From NCBI RefSeq assembly GCF_032854445.1, contig NC_088298.1, forward strand, positions 3,532,160 to 3,596,159: a stretch of DNA of 64,000 nt, in the 5' to 3' direction. The notes under the pieces were generated by a model. That model was not told the DNA's origin. It was given only the letters and a program-made list of their open reading frames with translations, and made no database searches. The stretch is from Liolophura sinensis (taxonomy: Eukaryota > Mollusca > Polyplacophora > Chitonida > Chitonidae). The stretch's first letter is position 1. Every line of letters starts with the position of its first letter. Of the stretch, positions 23,701 through 35,700 are shown in pieces. The position numbers and the translations under genes are program-made.

Positions 23701-26700
23701 AGATCTGGTCCATATTTTGTAAGTCTGTGCCATTTTTAGGCCATGTGTGTAACTGTACAGTATCCTGCGTTGTGTTAGTGAAGTGACAAGCCACTCTTGG
23801 GAATGGAATAATTTCGAAATTATGTATATAAGTATAGCGGTTGTTTCCTGCGGTCTCTGTTGTACACATAGAGAGAAACTTCAGATGCCCACAGTGAATG
23901 TACCGTGGTGGTTCGATCGTAGCGGAGTACATTTGCTGATGTTTGCTGATTAAATTTTGCCGTTTTTCTTCCGTTTTCGACGTTTTCAACGATCGGAATG
24001 GATTCAGGGGACATCAAATTATCTGTCTGCAGTTTGGAAGGCTCAGCGCTGGGATCTGCTTTAAGTGACAAAACCTGATATAGCGTCACCAATTGTGGGT
24101 CAAATAAGGCCACCGAAGAATCCAAAGTTTCAAATTTATTTTACCACGTTGAAAAAATACTAAAATAAAACTAATCGAGCTATTTTAATGGATTGTGTTC
24201 ACCGTTTTTTTAGCTGCTATATACTTCACGCTAGCGTTTTCCTTTCCTTTAATCACCAACCCCTCCCCGCATCTCTTGTCTCCAGTGTCAGCCTGTTTTT
24301 ACATTACAGACAGGCCCAGGTGTTAATACCGGAAAAAATTTCTCCGTCACGCATATCAACTACTTCGCCATAACAGTTAAGGTCATATGTCCTTCGTTAT
24401 CAGCTTCCAATGCTGTGAGGCACAGAAACAGAAATTTGGCGTTATCAATCAATCAACCTATGAATCAGTCACAGTCAACCCATTCATCAAGACGATTTCT
24501 TACCATCCGTAAAGGGTACTAACTGCCACAACCCATTCACGCAAATTTTCAGCGCTTTCTGTCGAAAGTCGTACGCCAGGTTTCCTACGTCTTTCCAAGT
24601 GCAAGTCACGTGATCCGGAAATGATGAAGGCAATCTTTTTTGTCCTGCGCAAGAGAAGAAGTAAACATTCTATACATGCCTTGGTATGTTTTGAACAGTT
24701 GTCATATTACATTATGGGTAAGCTTTCCCACCTGAATAATTCGGAATCAAATGACGATTTGAGTCGATCTGGATGAGTCACTATTACAAACTGTGCGTTT
24801 GCGCTGCCTTACATTCGTTGAAAACAAGTCGAACGTGGTAAAGTCTTTCAGTATCTTGCCAAAGGAAGGTGGTTTATTCCATGGGCACTGTAAGTGATTT
24901 GTCTCTAGTATAGCACAAAAACAACAATCAATCAGTGTATAGCATGATTAAGATTACACATTTCACCAGAGATCTCCCATCTCCATTTTTCATGCAATGA
25001 CTTTCAATTTATTTTGGATTTAAATGACGTATATAAAAAGCCTACAATTACCAGGTACAATCGGAATAGTATTGTCCATTTCGGCATGACCGGATATCAG
25101 CTTTGAGCATGCGCGGACAGTGACGTCAGCTCCGGGAAGAATAAAAAGTTGTTTCAACAAAGCCTGTCCGTGGGTAGAAAAAAAAACAGCAGTACAGACA
25201 TGGTGAAATAGGACAAACATATACAGAAATAACTAAGAAAAAAACTCCTTCACGTGCATGATTAATTCAGATATGGTTGAGGCACATGATTTTGTTCCCT
25301 TAGTTGAAATAGAAGTCTGAACACCATATTAGTGGAAACTGTGGGAGGGGATGCCTTGTACATCTGGAACTGTTGTAAACGTTTCCAAAAAAATTAATAG
25401 TTGTAGTTTCTGTTATCCTAATCAAAGCGCAACTGACATAAATATTTCGATTATCGGAAACGTAATAACTTGCCTGGTACACGATTTGGATGCTGATTTC
25501 ATTTATTAGCCTTGAACAGTCCATGCGTCTTTCTGTCGTCACTAAGAACTGTTTGGTTGCTTCTCTTTGCATGAATTCGCCGTAATTTCATACTTTATAT
25601 ACTTTCTTAGATCGTTGGTGCTTGTGTTGAACGTTGTTTTCGGACTTTACCCTGCGACTGTTGACATGGAACGTCCATTAAGGATGACGCCTAGGATACA
25701 AATCTCGGTTTCGACGCCCAGATAGATATGTCCCGCCATAGTAAGCCAACTAACGATTTGAGGTTGAGTACCTTACTAGGCATAGGCCGAATGGTATAGG
25801 TTTGGTCACCACGGTTGACCTAATAGGAATATCATGCGACTAAGCATCATAGATTTAAAGGAACATGGAATTTGTCGACACCGCTTTTTTTTTCTTTTGT
25901 TTTTTTTTTTAAAGTTATTCTGGAAAACAACATTGCTTTAGCTTGAAGTCCGTTCTATGTTTTGCATGGCCTGAATCATTCCCTATATATTTCTAGATTA
26001 TCTGTTTTCCTTTTGAAAACATTTTCTTGTAAAACTTGTGCTACTCTGCTTAACCTTAGCTATTGTCTCTGCCTGTCTCTAGTTTACCCTCGCAATGTTA
26101 GGGGTTAGATCAATCTAATTAGCCTAGTAGCAGTTGCGACAGGAGGTTAGAGATCGCCTACGGATAGGGGCTTGATTCTGAATTTGGTCTAATAAAGGTA
26201 TGGTCACCGCAGTTGGCAATATCCGAGTGGAGGAAGGAGGGTTAAAATTCGCCTTATTGTGTGATTGGTTTGAGCACCACATTTAAGCTATTATGACCAT
26301 CGGATTGATCTCCACAGTTAACTTATTGCATGGGATCATCCGTTTGATCACAAAAGTTAACCTATTGCATGGGATCATCCGTTTGATCACAAAAGTTAAC
26401 CTATTGCATGGGATCATCCGTTCGATCACAAGAGTTAACCTATTGCATGGGATCATCCGTTTGATCACCAGAGTTAACCTATTGCATGGGATCATCGGTT
26501 TGATCACCAGAGTTAACCTATTGCATGGGATCATCCGTTTGATCACCAGAGTTAACCTATTGCATGGGATCATCCGATTGATCACCAGAGTTAACCTATT
26601 GCATAGGATCATCCGTTTGATCACCAGAGTTAACCTATTGCATGGGATCATCCGATTGATCACCAGAGTTAACCTATTGCATAGGATCATCCGTTTGATC

Positions 26701-29700
26701 ACCAGAGTTAACCTATTGCATGGGATCATCCGTTTCATCACTAGAGTTAACCTATTGCATGGGATCATCCGTTTGATCACCAGAGTTAACCTATTGCATG
26801 GGATCATCCGTTTGATCACCAGAGTTAACCTATTGCATGGGATCATCCGATTGATCACCAGAGTTAACCTATTGCATGGGATCATCCGTTTGATCACCAG
26901 AGTTAACCTATTGCATGGGATCATCCGATTGATCACCAGAGTTAACCTATTGCATGGAATCATCCGTTTGATCACCAGAGTTAACCTATTGCATAGGATC
27001 ATCCGTTTGATCACCAGAGTTAACCTATTGCATGGGATCATCCGATTGATCACCAGAGTTAACCTATTGCATGGGATCATCCGTTTCATCACTAGAGTTA
27101 ACCTATTGCATGGGATCATCCGTTTGATCACCAGAGTTAACCTGTTGCATGGGATCATCCGTTTGATCGCCAGAGTTAACCTATTGCTTGGGGCCATCGG
27201 TTTGATCGCTAATGATAACCTACTGGGATCTTCGGTTTGATCACCACAGTTAACCTATTGAGTCCATCAGTTTGATCTCCACAGTTAACCTATTCTGACC
27301 ATCAGTTTGATCTTCACAGTTAACCTATTGCTTGGGACCACCCGTTTGATTGCACAGTTAACCGATTGGATAAGACCATCGGTTTGATCGCCACAGTTAA
27401 CCTGTTGGGACCATCGGTTTGATCTCACAGTTAACCTATTGGGACCATCGGTTTAATCACCGCAGTTCACTTATTGGGACCATCAGTTTGATTACCACAG
27501 TTAACCTATTGCATGGGACCTTCGCTTTGATCACCACAGTTGACCTATTGAGAACATCGGTTTGATCACCACAGTTAACCTATTGCGGCCATAGGTTTGA
27601 TCACCCCAGTTAACTTACTGGGACCATCAGTTTGATTGCCCAGTTAACCGATTACACGGGACCATCAGTTTGATCACCACTGTTAACCCATTGGGTCCAT
27701 CGGTTTGATCTCCACAGTTAACCTATTGCTTGGAACCATCGGTTTGATTGTCAATGTTAGCATAAAATGGACACAAGACTATAGCTGTCCTGAAAGTGGC
27801 AGTGGTTTAATCACCGTATGTATATATTTTGTCTAATATTTAATTATTTGGTTGGTCTTTTACGCCGTACTCAAGAATATTTCACTTATACGACGGCGGC
27901 CAGCATTATGGTGGGAGAAAACCCGGCAGAGCGCGGGGGACCTAGGGCCAATCGCACGAACGGCCGGAGAAAAAGTCAACCTAAGCTGGACTTGAACTCA
28001 CAGCGACGGCATTGGTGAGAGCCTCCTGGGTCATTGTGCCCCGCTGGCATGCTAACCACCTCAGTCACGAAGGCCCGATATAGGATTGTTTTGAGGAAAT
28101 TCGTTGTTTTTCCGGTGCCTTTGTTACGGCGCACAAGAGCGACATTTAGGTGCCTTTATGTCCTTGGCTAGCATTTATGAGTTGACGACAACTAGTAATA
28201 TTAGTCGTGTCCATGTTTTATTGGCTGCTGACTGCAATTCTTCGTTCAACAAAGGGACATTGCAATAACCGAGAAATAATATTTATTTATTTACTTGATT
28301 GTTGTTTTACGACGTACTGGAGCACAGTTTACTTATATGACGGTGGCCAGCATTATGGTGGAACGAAACCGGGCAGAGCCCTGGGGAAACCCACGACTAT
28401 GCACCCGCAGGTTGCTAGCAGACCTTCGCAAGTACTGAAGGTGCCCGACCGGACAGGAAGCTAGCATGTGGAGAAATAACATGGTTCATTTTTTTAGCAC
28501 TCATGTTCCTGCAAGCTGAAAGGTTCTTGTTAGGATTCGTACTAGTTGATATAATTATCCTTACCGTAAATGATTGGCTCTGATTTGAACAGCTGCCTAT
28601 ATAGAAGTCCGTGTCCGTTGTTTTTAAAAACGTCGGAAAGTTCCGTTTCAGTTTCCTCTTTTGTAATTTCCGACAGTCTGTTGTAATAGTGGCGGTTTTC
28701 CCGCTGACACTTAATCCCAAAGTGTGCCAACCGCCATCGAATAAATTATGAGTTCGGAACCTCAAAACAGCGTCCATGTACCGAAATCGTATCCTCTGCG
28801 GTCGAATTTTTAAAGACACTATCGGTTTAGCAGTTGTGGAGTTCGTGAGCGCAAACACACACTCTTCGCGATGCGGCACATTGTCGTAACGGAGAGTCAC
28901 AAATATGGAAAATTCCTCTGGGAAATATTCACACTTAGTAAATATCCGAGATGAGGGGAAGGAAATGACACCGACTTGTGACGTAAATGTGTAGGCGTGC
29001 ACGTGACTGCTGACGTCATAAACCAAGCTTACGCCTGCCGGAAGAGATGACGTCATCGGAAGAGCTTCATCTAACAGGTAGAGCGGTTTCAAGTCTGCAA
29101 GATAAAACAAACAGATCAAACAAAAACCCGTTTCTACCAGATTTGCTTTAGTTTAATATGATAGGCTTAACTGACTAAAAATTATTTAACAAAAACAAAA
29201 CAAAAAAAAAAAGATTAAGTGTCACATGAAGGCAAAAAATTCCACATAAAGATTTTGCAGTTTTGTACTTACTAGCAGGTATATAGATTGGGGTGCTAAT
29301 CGCATTTGGTGGTTTGTCTGTAAGATACTGATATGTAGACGCTTAGTCCGAGATTGATCTAACTGGATTGCCAAAAAGTTTGTTCGGCCATGGATGGCCT
29401 CAAACTTGATGCAGTTGCCGAGACCCTTTATCACGGCGTTTGAGAGAAAAATTACCCACAAAGTACGTCTCAGCGTCCCTAAGTGTGCAACACTTCATAT
29501 GTTCCTTGTCTTTTCGTTCGTCGATATATTGCAAGAACAACGTCGATCGATTATTTCATACGATATTTTTCCATGTATCAAAAAAGTGAAGACATTATTT
29601 AGAAGGAAGATTAAGTTTGAGCACCTCTACTATACCAACCGCCATTTCTGGGTTTCTTACAATTTGGTTCAAATTTTGCACCTGTGATGGCGACAAGGTA

Positions 29701-32700
29701 ACAGACGTACACTGTCTTCTGATACAAGGTCTAAAGTTAAGGCTCAGTGTACGAAGTCACGGGATTTTATTTCTCTACCTCGATATCAAAGAGCCAAGGG
29801 CGCGCCCCAAGGTCAGCGGCTGTCGTGTATACTTGCTAGCGGCTAAAGGCGGCCCCTTTGATGTCTACCTGTGTCGTAAATCTCTCTCTAGATCGCCTTA
29901 CCAAAAATTACAGCCGCGTTTGTGCCTTAATAGCCGGGTGTATAGATTCAGAATAACCGATACTCTCTAACACAAATAATTTGGTACTAAAAGCCATCTA
30001 ATGAGGCCTGTTTATACCACGGTAACGCTGGTGACCTTTGACCTCATGCGGTTAACTTAGACGCTAATACCTGAACCTTACAAGTATGTTATTAACTGTA
30101 CGGAATCTTGTTTTGGCCATTCGAATTTCCCGCTTATATTTTTCTCATTTCGTTGGTGTTTGCTTGCCGTATATTAATTTGGGGAAGAGGCAGCGGATCG
30201 TGGTTTTGTGATTAAAGGCCAGACTTGCCTACCAATCGCCAGAACACAGGAGGTGCGGGTTCAAACCCGGCCTTGCACAGGGAATTAGCGTGCATTGGAG
30301 GTTTACCATTCATGTGTAATGTAGTCCTACAGAAGAACCAAAAACATTATGTCTGCGAACGGAATGAATTTATGACCACTACGCCTACCTTTCTGTGCCA
30401 GATTTACTTTATCTATTAATTTGGTTATGAACACCATGCTCAAGAATTTACAAGTTTTTTGGTACAAGGCCGGTGTTAAGAGGCAAACGCCCTTAACCAC
30501 AATACAGACCACTGGCCGCTCGAACTCGATGCCATATAGAAGTAGCATGCAGTGCTTGTGTTGTATTGGTGACAATGATTTTCTTGGTTAAATAAGATGT
30601 TTTACGAAAGGAATTGTCACTGGATTTCCTTATCTGGTATTTATTTATTTGTTTAGAATTTACGCTGTACTCAACGCTGTACGCTGTAATGTTTCACTTA
30701 TACGACGGAGGCGATTTCCTTTTATGAGTAGTCATTAGTTCACAGACTTTATTTTAATGTGCTTTAAAATGATGGAATCTGTGATGTGCCATTTTCCTCA
30801 GTACACTGTCATCACTGTCAGTTTTAACAGAAATGTGTTGTCTGAGACATGCTATAATGTATTCTGTTATTTTAATACAGTATTGTATTATATCCAACAT
30901 AATATCCTATAGTCTAAAAGAATTTATTTATTTATTTATTTGATTGGTGTTTTACGCCATATTCAAGAATATTTCACTTATACGACGGCGGCCAGCATTA
31001 TGGTGGGAGGAAACAGGGCAGAGCCCGGGGGAAACCCACGACCATCAGCAGGTTGCTGGCAGACCTTCCCACGTACGGCCGGAGAGGAAGCCAGCATGAG
31101 CTGGACTTGAACTCACAGCGACCGCAATGGTGAGAGACTCCTGGGTCATGACGCGGCGCTAGCGCGCTAACCGACTGAACCACGGAGGCCCCGTCTAAAA
31201 GAATCGTTATGTTGAATTAATAGGATATGTGTGTTATGTTTAACAGAATAATCGGCCAAAACAACAGAAAACATTCTAGCATCACTCAGACAACAGACTT
31301 TCTGTTAAATTTAACAGATTAATTTTTTTGAGAGTATTAACCAATCAAATGCCGGATTGCTCGATTTAAACTTCAGAAATGACAACGTATTTTGAGAAAT
31401 AAAATGGCCGTGTAGAATGTTTAATATGCAACGGTTTAAACGCAGGCACTAAAGTAAATTCTACTTTATAACCACAACAACAACAACAGTATGGTTCATA
31501 ATTATGTCAATGATGTGGGAAAAAATAGCTGGCAAGTCGGCCAGATATTTACTGTATTTGGGTACTTTATAAATAGAATTCACTTTCTTAAGCCTGCTGC
31601 AATCTAATCAAACAGTGTCTAAGTCAGAAAGCTTTGCAATGCGTAAAGGGTCTTATGATCTTGCATATATATAGCTTCAATCAACCCATACACAGAGTGT
31701 AGTTTATTCAAATATTTTCCCACCCTGATGCTGGATTTGGTTGTCCAAGAATATAATCGTCGAGTCTGATCAAACGATCTATATACTAGATGCAATGTGT
31801 AAGGATTATCCCGGATTACCATACCACAATGAACTTGCAGACCCAGCTCACACAGTTATTATATAACTGCGATTCGCATTGCCAGAACAAACGCCTTTTT
31901 ACGGAAGCCGCTAAATGCCACACGACTTAACGCCTAGCTTTGATGATGCGATTAGAACAGCGGGAACAACAGTTCGCTATGAATTACATCATGGCAAACG
32001 TCCACTTAATTAGGTGGTAAACACAAGATAATCCTTATAACGAAATGATCTATGATCAGTGAAAAGGTTGAGCTCGTTCCATTCTGGTCTTGTGGAACGT
32101 ATTGGCCCGAGGCACAATATTATATAAGCGTAAAAGACGACAGCAAGAGCGTAAATCCGTAGCAACGGCGTCAGCTTAATGTTTGACAAATGTTCACACG
32201 TAACCGATGAAATCTGGTCTGTTATAAATTTGCCTCAGTTGGAAATTTTCCAACTCTCCATGAAGGTGTTTAAGCAACTTACCCATACCCTAAAATCACG
32301 GCTTAAGCAGAATTAGGTTAAAATGCTATGTTAACTGAATTAACTGAATTACTTGTTACATTTAACAGAATTACTTGTTACAGTAGCCGAATACGTTCTA
32401 GCACCATTCACACAACAAAATTTCTGTTAAATTTAACCGATTTAAGCGCTGATTTTCTGATCCTTATGTTCTCGTGTATGAGTTACAGTCATAGAATAAC
32501 AAGAGCGTATACTTAATATAAATCTCTGACTAGCTTACATTAGTGGTATACTCTCAGAAGCTAAAGGGCTAGTCGACTTCTACACACGCTCAATTATCAA
32601 CTTTTTCACCCTTCTCGCCTTAGGGTGTTTTCATTGGCGCCAAGATTAACAAGAATTGACTACAAACATGGCGTGTATCAAAGCTACAGATACAGTAGTC

Positions 32701-35700
32701 AGCCGCCAAGTTTGACATGCTCCGTGACAAGTAGTTAATAAGTCTATAGTCCACTTTCCGTTTTTTTATTTTGGTCCTTAATTTTCCCGTTTTTAGGTTA
32801 CCCTCCGGGTATGCATACAACAACATAAGCAAGCTCGCGATTTGTTTATTCCTCTTGGCAATAACTACCACATTGTATTTATTTTTACTTGACAGTGATT
32901 TCACGCCGATAGGCTCAGCGAAGATAGGATTTGTATCATTAATACTACAGCGCCAATGTTTACAGATGAGGAAACCAAATTTTGTGAATGGAGGAATTTG
33001 GCGTTTTGGATGTAAACCGGCGTTTTGGATGTAAACCGGCGTTTTGGATGATGATAATCAGTATTTCTTTGGAAAGAACAATAAAAGTTTTGAAATTTAC
33101 TTAGAAGGTAGGATAGCATCCTATTGGATAAATAAAGGATTCAGGATCAAAAGCATTGTTTTATGACATTTTATTTGCCTCTAAACTTGCACTTTTTGGG
33201 CGAAATCTTGTGTCATTTACTGTTTCAACAGTTTCAAGCATGTAAAATACTAGGCATACACTGTGGGAGAAATGAATACTTCAGTTGAATCACGTTATTA
33301 GACAAAGAATACTATCAAATCACTTAAATAAAAACTTACGACATGTATTTTCATTGACGAACTGGTTCTCAACTATCTGTATGTAGGAGTGTTCTCTATG
33401 TGCCATATAGCATGCACAGCTGTCTAGTCTGATGATGAAGTAAGAATGACTTCCAAGGACTCGGAATACAACGTTGCTATGAACTGTTTGAATCATTGTT
33501 GTTAAAGAATATTTCTTCATTCATACGATTGAGTGCAGTTTTATGGGTGGAGGAAATTACCTGTGTACCCGGGTAAACCATCGTTTTCGGCAATTTACTG
33601 ACAAACTTACCTACTTGCTCCGTAAGCTTGTAAGCTACAAACTTGATGTAATATTGGTTGAAACATGGGCATGAACGGAATATGGGATATTCACGTTACT
33701 TATCAGTTGATTCGGTACTTCATGATAGAGTTTTACAAGAAATCAAACTATCATATGTTTAATCCCGCAATTTGTAGGAATTTTCGAGCAGCAGATATCA
33801 TTTTGCCAGCTTAAATAATTATTGATCCGGCTTATACAGGGCTTTACTTAACCATATAATACAACAGCACTGTAGCTATGTCAACATCTATCGCCACTTT
33901 ACAGCGCCACTTATGCCTTGGCCACTTAGACCCACACCAATTTAATCTCATCTCAAACAACTTTAGCTTGCGGGATTTTTCGAGACGTGCCTTTGTAGCA
34001 CGTCTAATCTACTTAATCTCATAAGGATTAACCGATGACAAAATCTCGTCTGCACGAGAGTCTGTGGAAACCGCGAGGGTTAATTGTGGATGCAGCATGC
34101 CGCCAGATGGCGCCCCAGGCAACCGCAAGCGAAAGTCCGTTCAAACATCAGGATCGGCACGTGATACCGGCGGTGGACTAATCACGAAGAGATCTGGTTG
34201 AATCAGACAACATGCACGCTGCCGCTCCAGGCGGGTAGGAAGGGAATATTTGTACCTATATATACATGAAATTGTGTAGACTCATCACACTTCTGAATAT
34301 TTCACCATAACCTGGCAAAGTCGTTCATGATTTGCAAGAAAAATCCAGAAGGCTTTTACATTTCGCGCGCACCATGTGTTTTTTTCACTTTGTAAATACT
34401 GATTTATTAAACCAGGGGATTTGCTTTACAAAGACAACAAAAGCTTTAGTTCAATGTTTCCGGTTTCAAAGAGCCCTGTTTTAAAATTAGAAATATAGTG
34501 AAAGTGTTTTAGTTTAAATAAACTCGCTGGCCTAATAGGACCGCTACTTTAAAAGAGCGCTGGGAATAATTCACCTTCGCACTCGTACTTTGTGTTTCAC
34601 AACCTTTGGAATATGCAATGATGTTTTTATTCGCATGCTATATGAAATGTAACCGAAATGTTTGGAATCTTTGAAAGCATATTATATTTTCAGAGTTGTC
34701 TACTGTCGGAAAAATAACACTCAAAAAATTAATCTGTTAAATATAAAAGAAACTCTGTTGCCCCGAGTTATGCTAGAATGTATTCTGTTATTTGAACACA
34801 ATATTGTGTCAGATGCAACATAACATCCTGATAGTCTAATAGAACATCTATGCTGAATTAATAGTGAATGCGTGAGTGAGTGCTTGGGGTTGTACTTAAC
34901 TGACTTTATAGAATATGTGTGTTATATTTAACAGAATAATCTGCTGCAGTAACAGAAAAAATTATAGCATATAGCATAAAAGAATATGCGTGTTAAATAC
35001 AACAGAATAATCTGCTGCACTTTCTCACGAATTCTCGCAACAAAAACACCCATCGAGAAGTCTCACGCGGCACCTCTGCCTTAAAATCTGTCGTCGTTTG
35101 ACCTTATGTTTGGTCCTATAGCCCATACTGTCCTACCGCGGGGACTTTCCGACTTTTCCTTAGTGAGTTAAACACCAGCCTTTGACTCCCATGTAGTGAA
35201 TCTAACCGGTCTGCCGATATTAAACTAGAACGAGTATTTTACAAATCTCCTTGACGGAGCCGACCCCATTGTTCTTCAGCGGTTTCGCGTGACCCCAACC
35301 GAGGTCAAAGGTCAACATTAAAGCGTCCGACTGAAGTGGGTGTGTACGATCGGTGTAAGTGTCCATTGAAGGTTTTTGTTGACTCTCCGACTTAGCGCTA
35401 AAACCTACCCATAAACCCACTCCAATGGAACCTGTGAGGGGTTTACACTTTTCAACACACGGACACCAGTGTATTTATTACAAAGAATTAAATTCCTCGC
35501 TCTTTTCTTTTGAAGTGGCAGGTTCGCTTTGAACTCTATAGCCGTATGTAAATAAGTAACGAAACAGAGGCCCTCGGAGTAAAGGGGGGAACGGGGATTG
35601 GGTAGTATATAAATCGGATCACTTCAACTTTCAGAAAACAAGGTGACATTTCAAGGTTTGAACTTGAAAGGACCTTAATTATTGTCACATTGAAAACAGT

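Noticed and set aside
22777-23989. Minus-strand frames of 157-160 codons in intron 4
   Set aside because: No EAR repeat or other domain, no matching splice phases; the exon 4 to exon 5 join is already phase-consistent without them.
26283-27240. Open frames of more than 300 codons on both strands (RVNLLHGIIRLIT-type repeats)
   Set aside because: They follow from a 39-bp tandem unit without stops. There is no start context, domain or splice support, and the array lies in an intron of the TSPEAR-like gene.
26290-27760. CRISPR-like array
   Set aside because: Units are directly adjacent with no unique spacers, and the genome is eukaryotic.
33340-33483. Candidate extra exon on the minus strand ending TGTC|GTAAGT, upstream of exon 2
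   Set aside because: The phase would fit, but the join would give a His instead of Asp and its sequence has no TSPEAR likeness. The exon at 35915-36071 gives the expected PCTDLKPL join.
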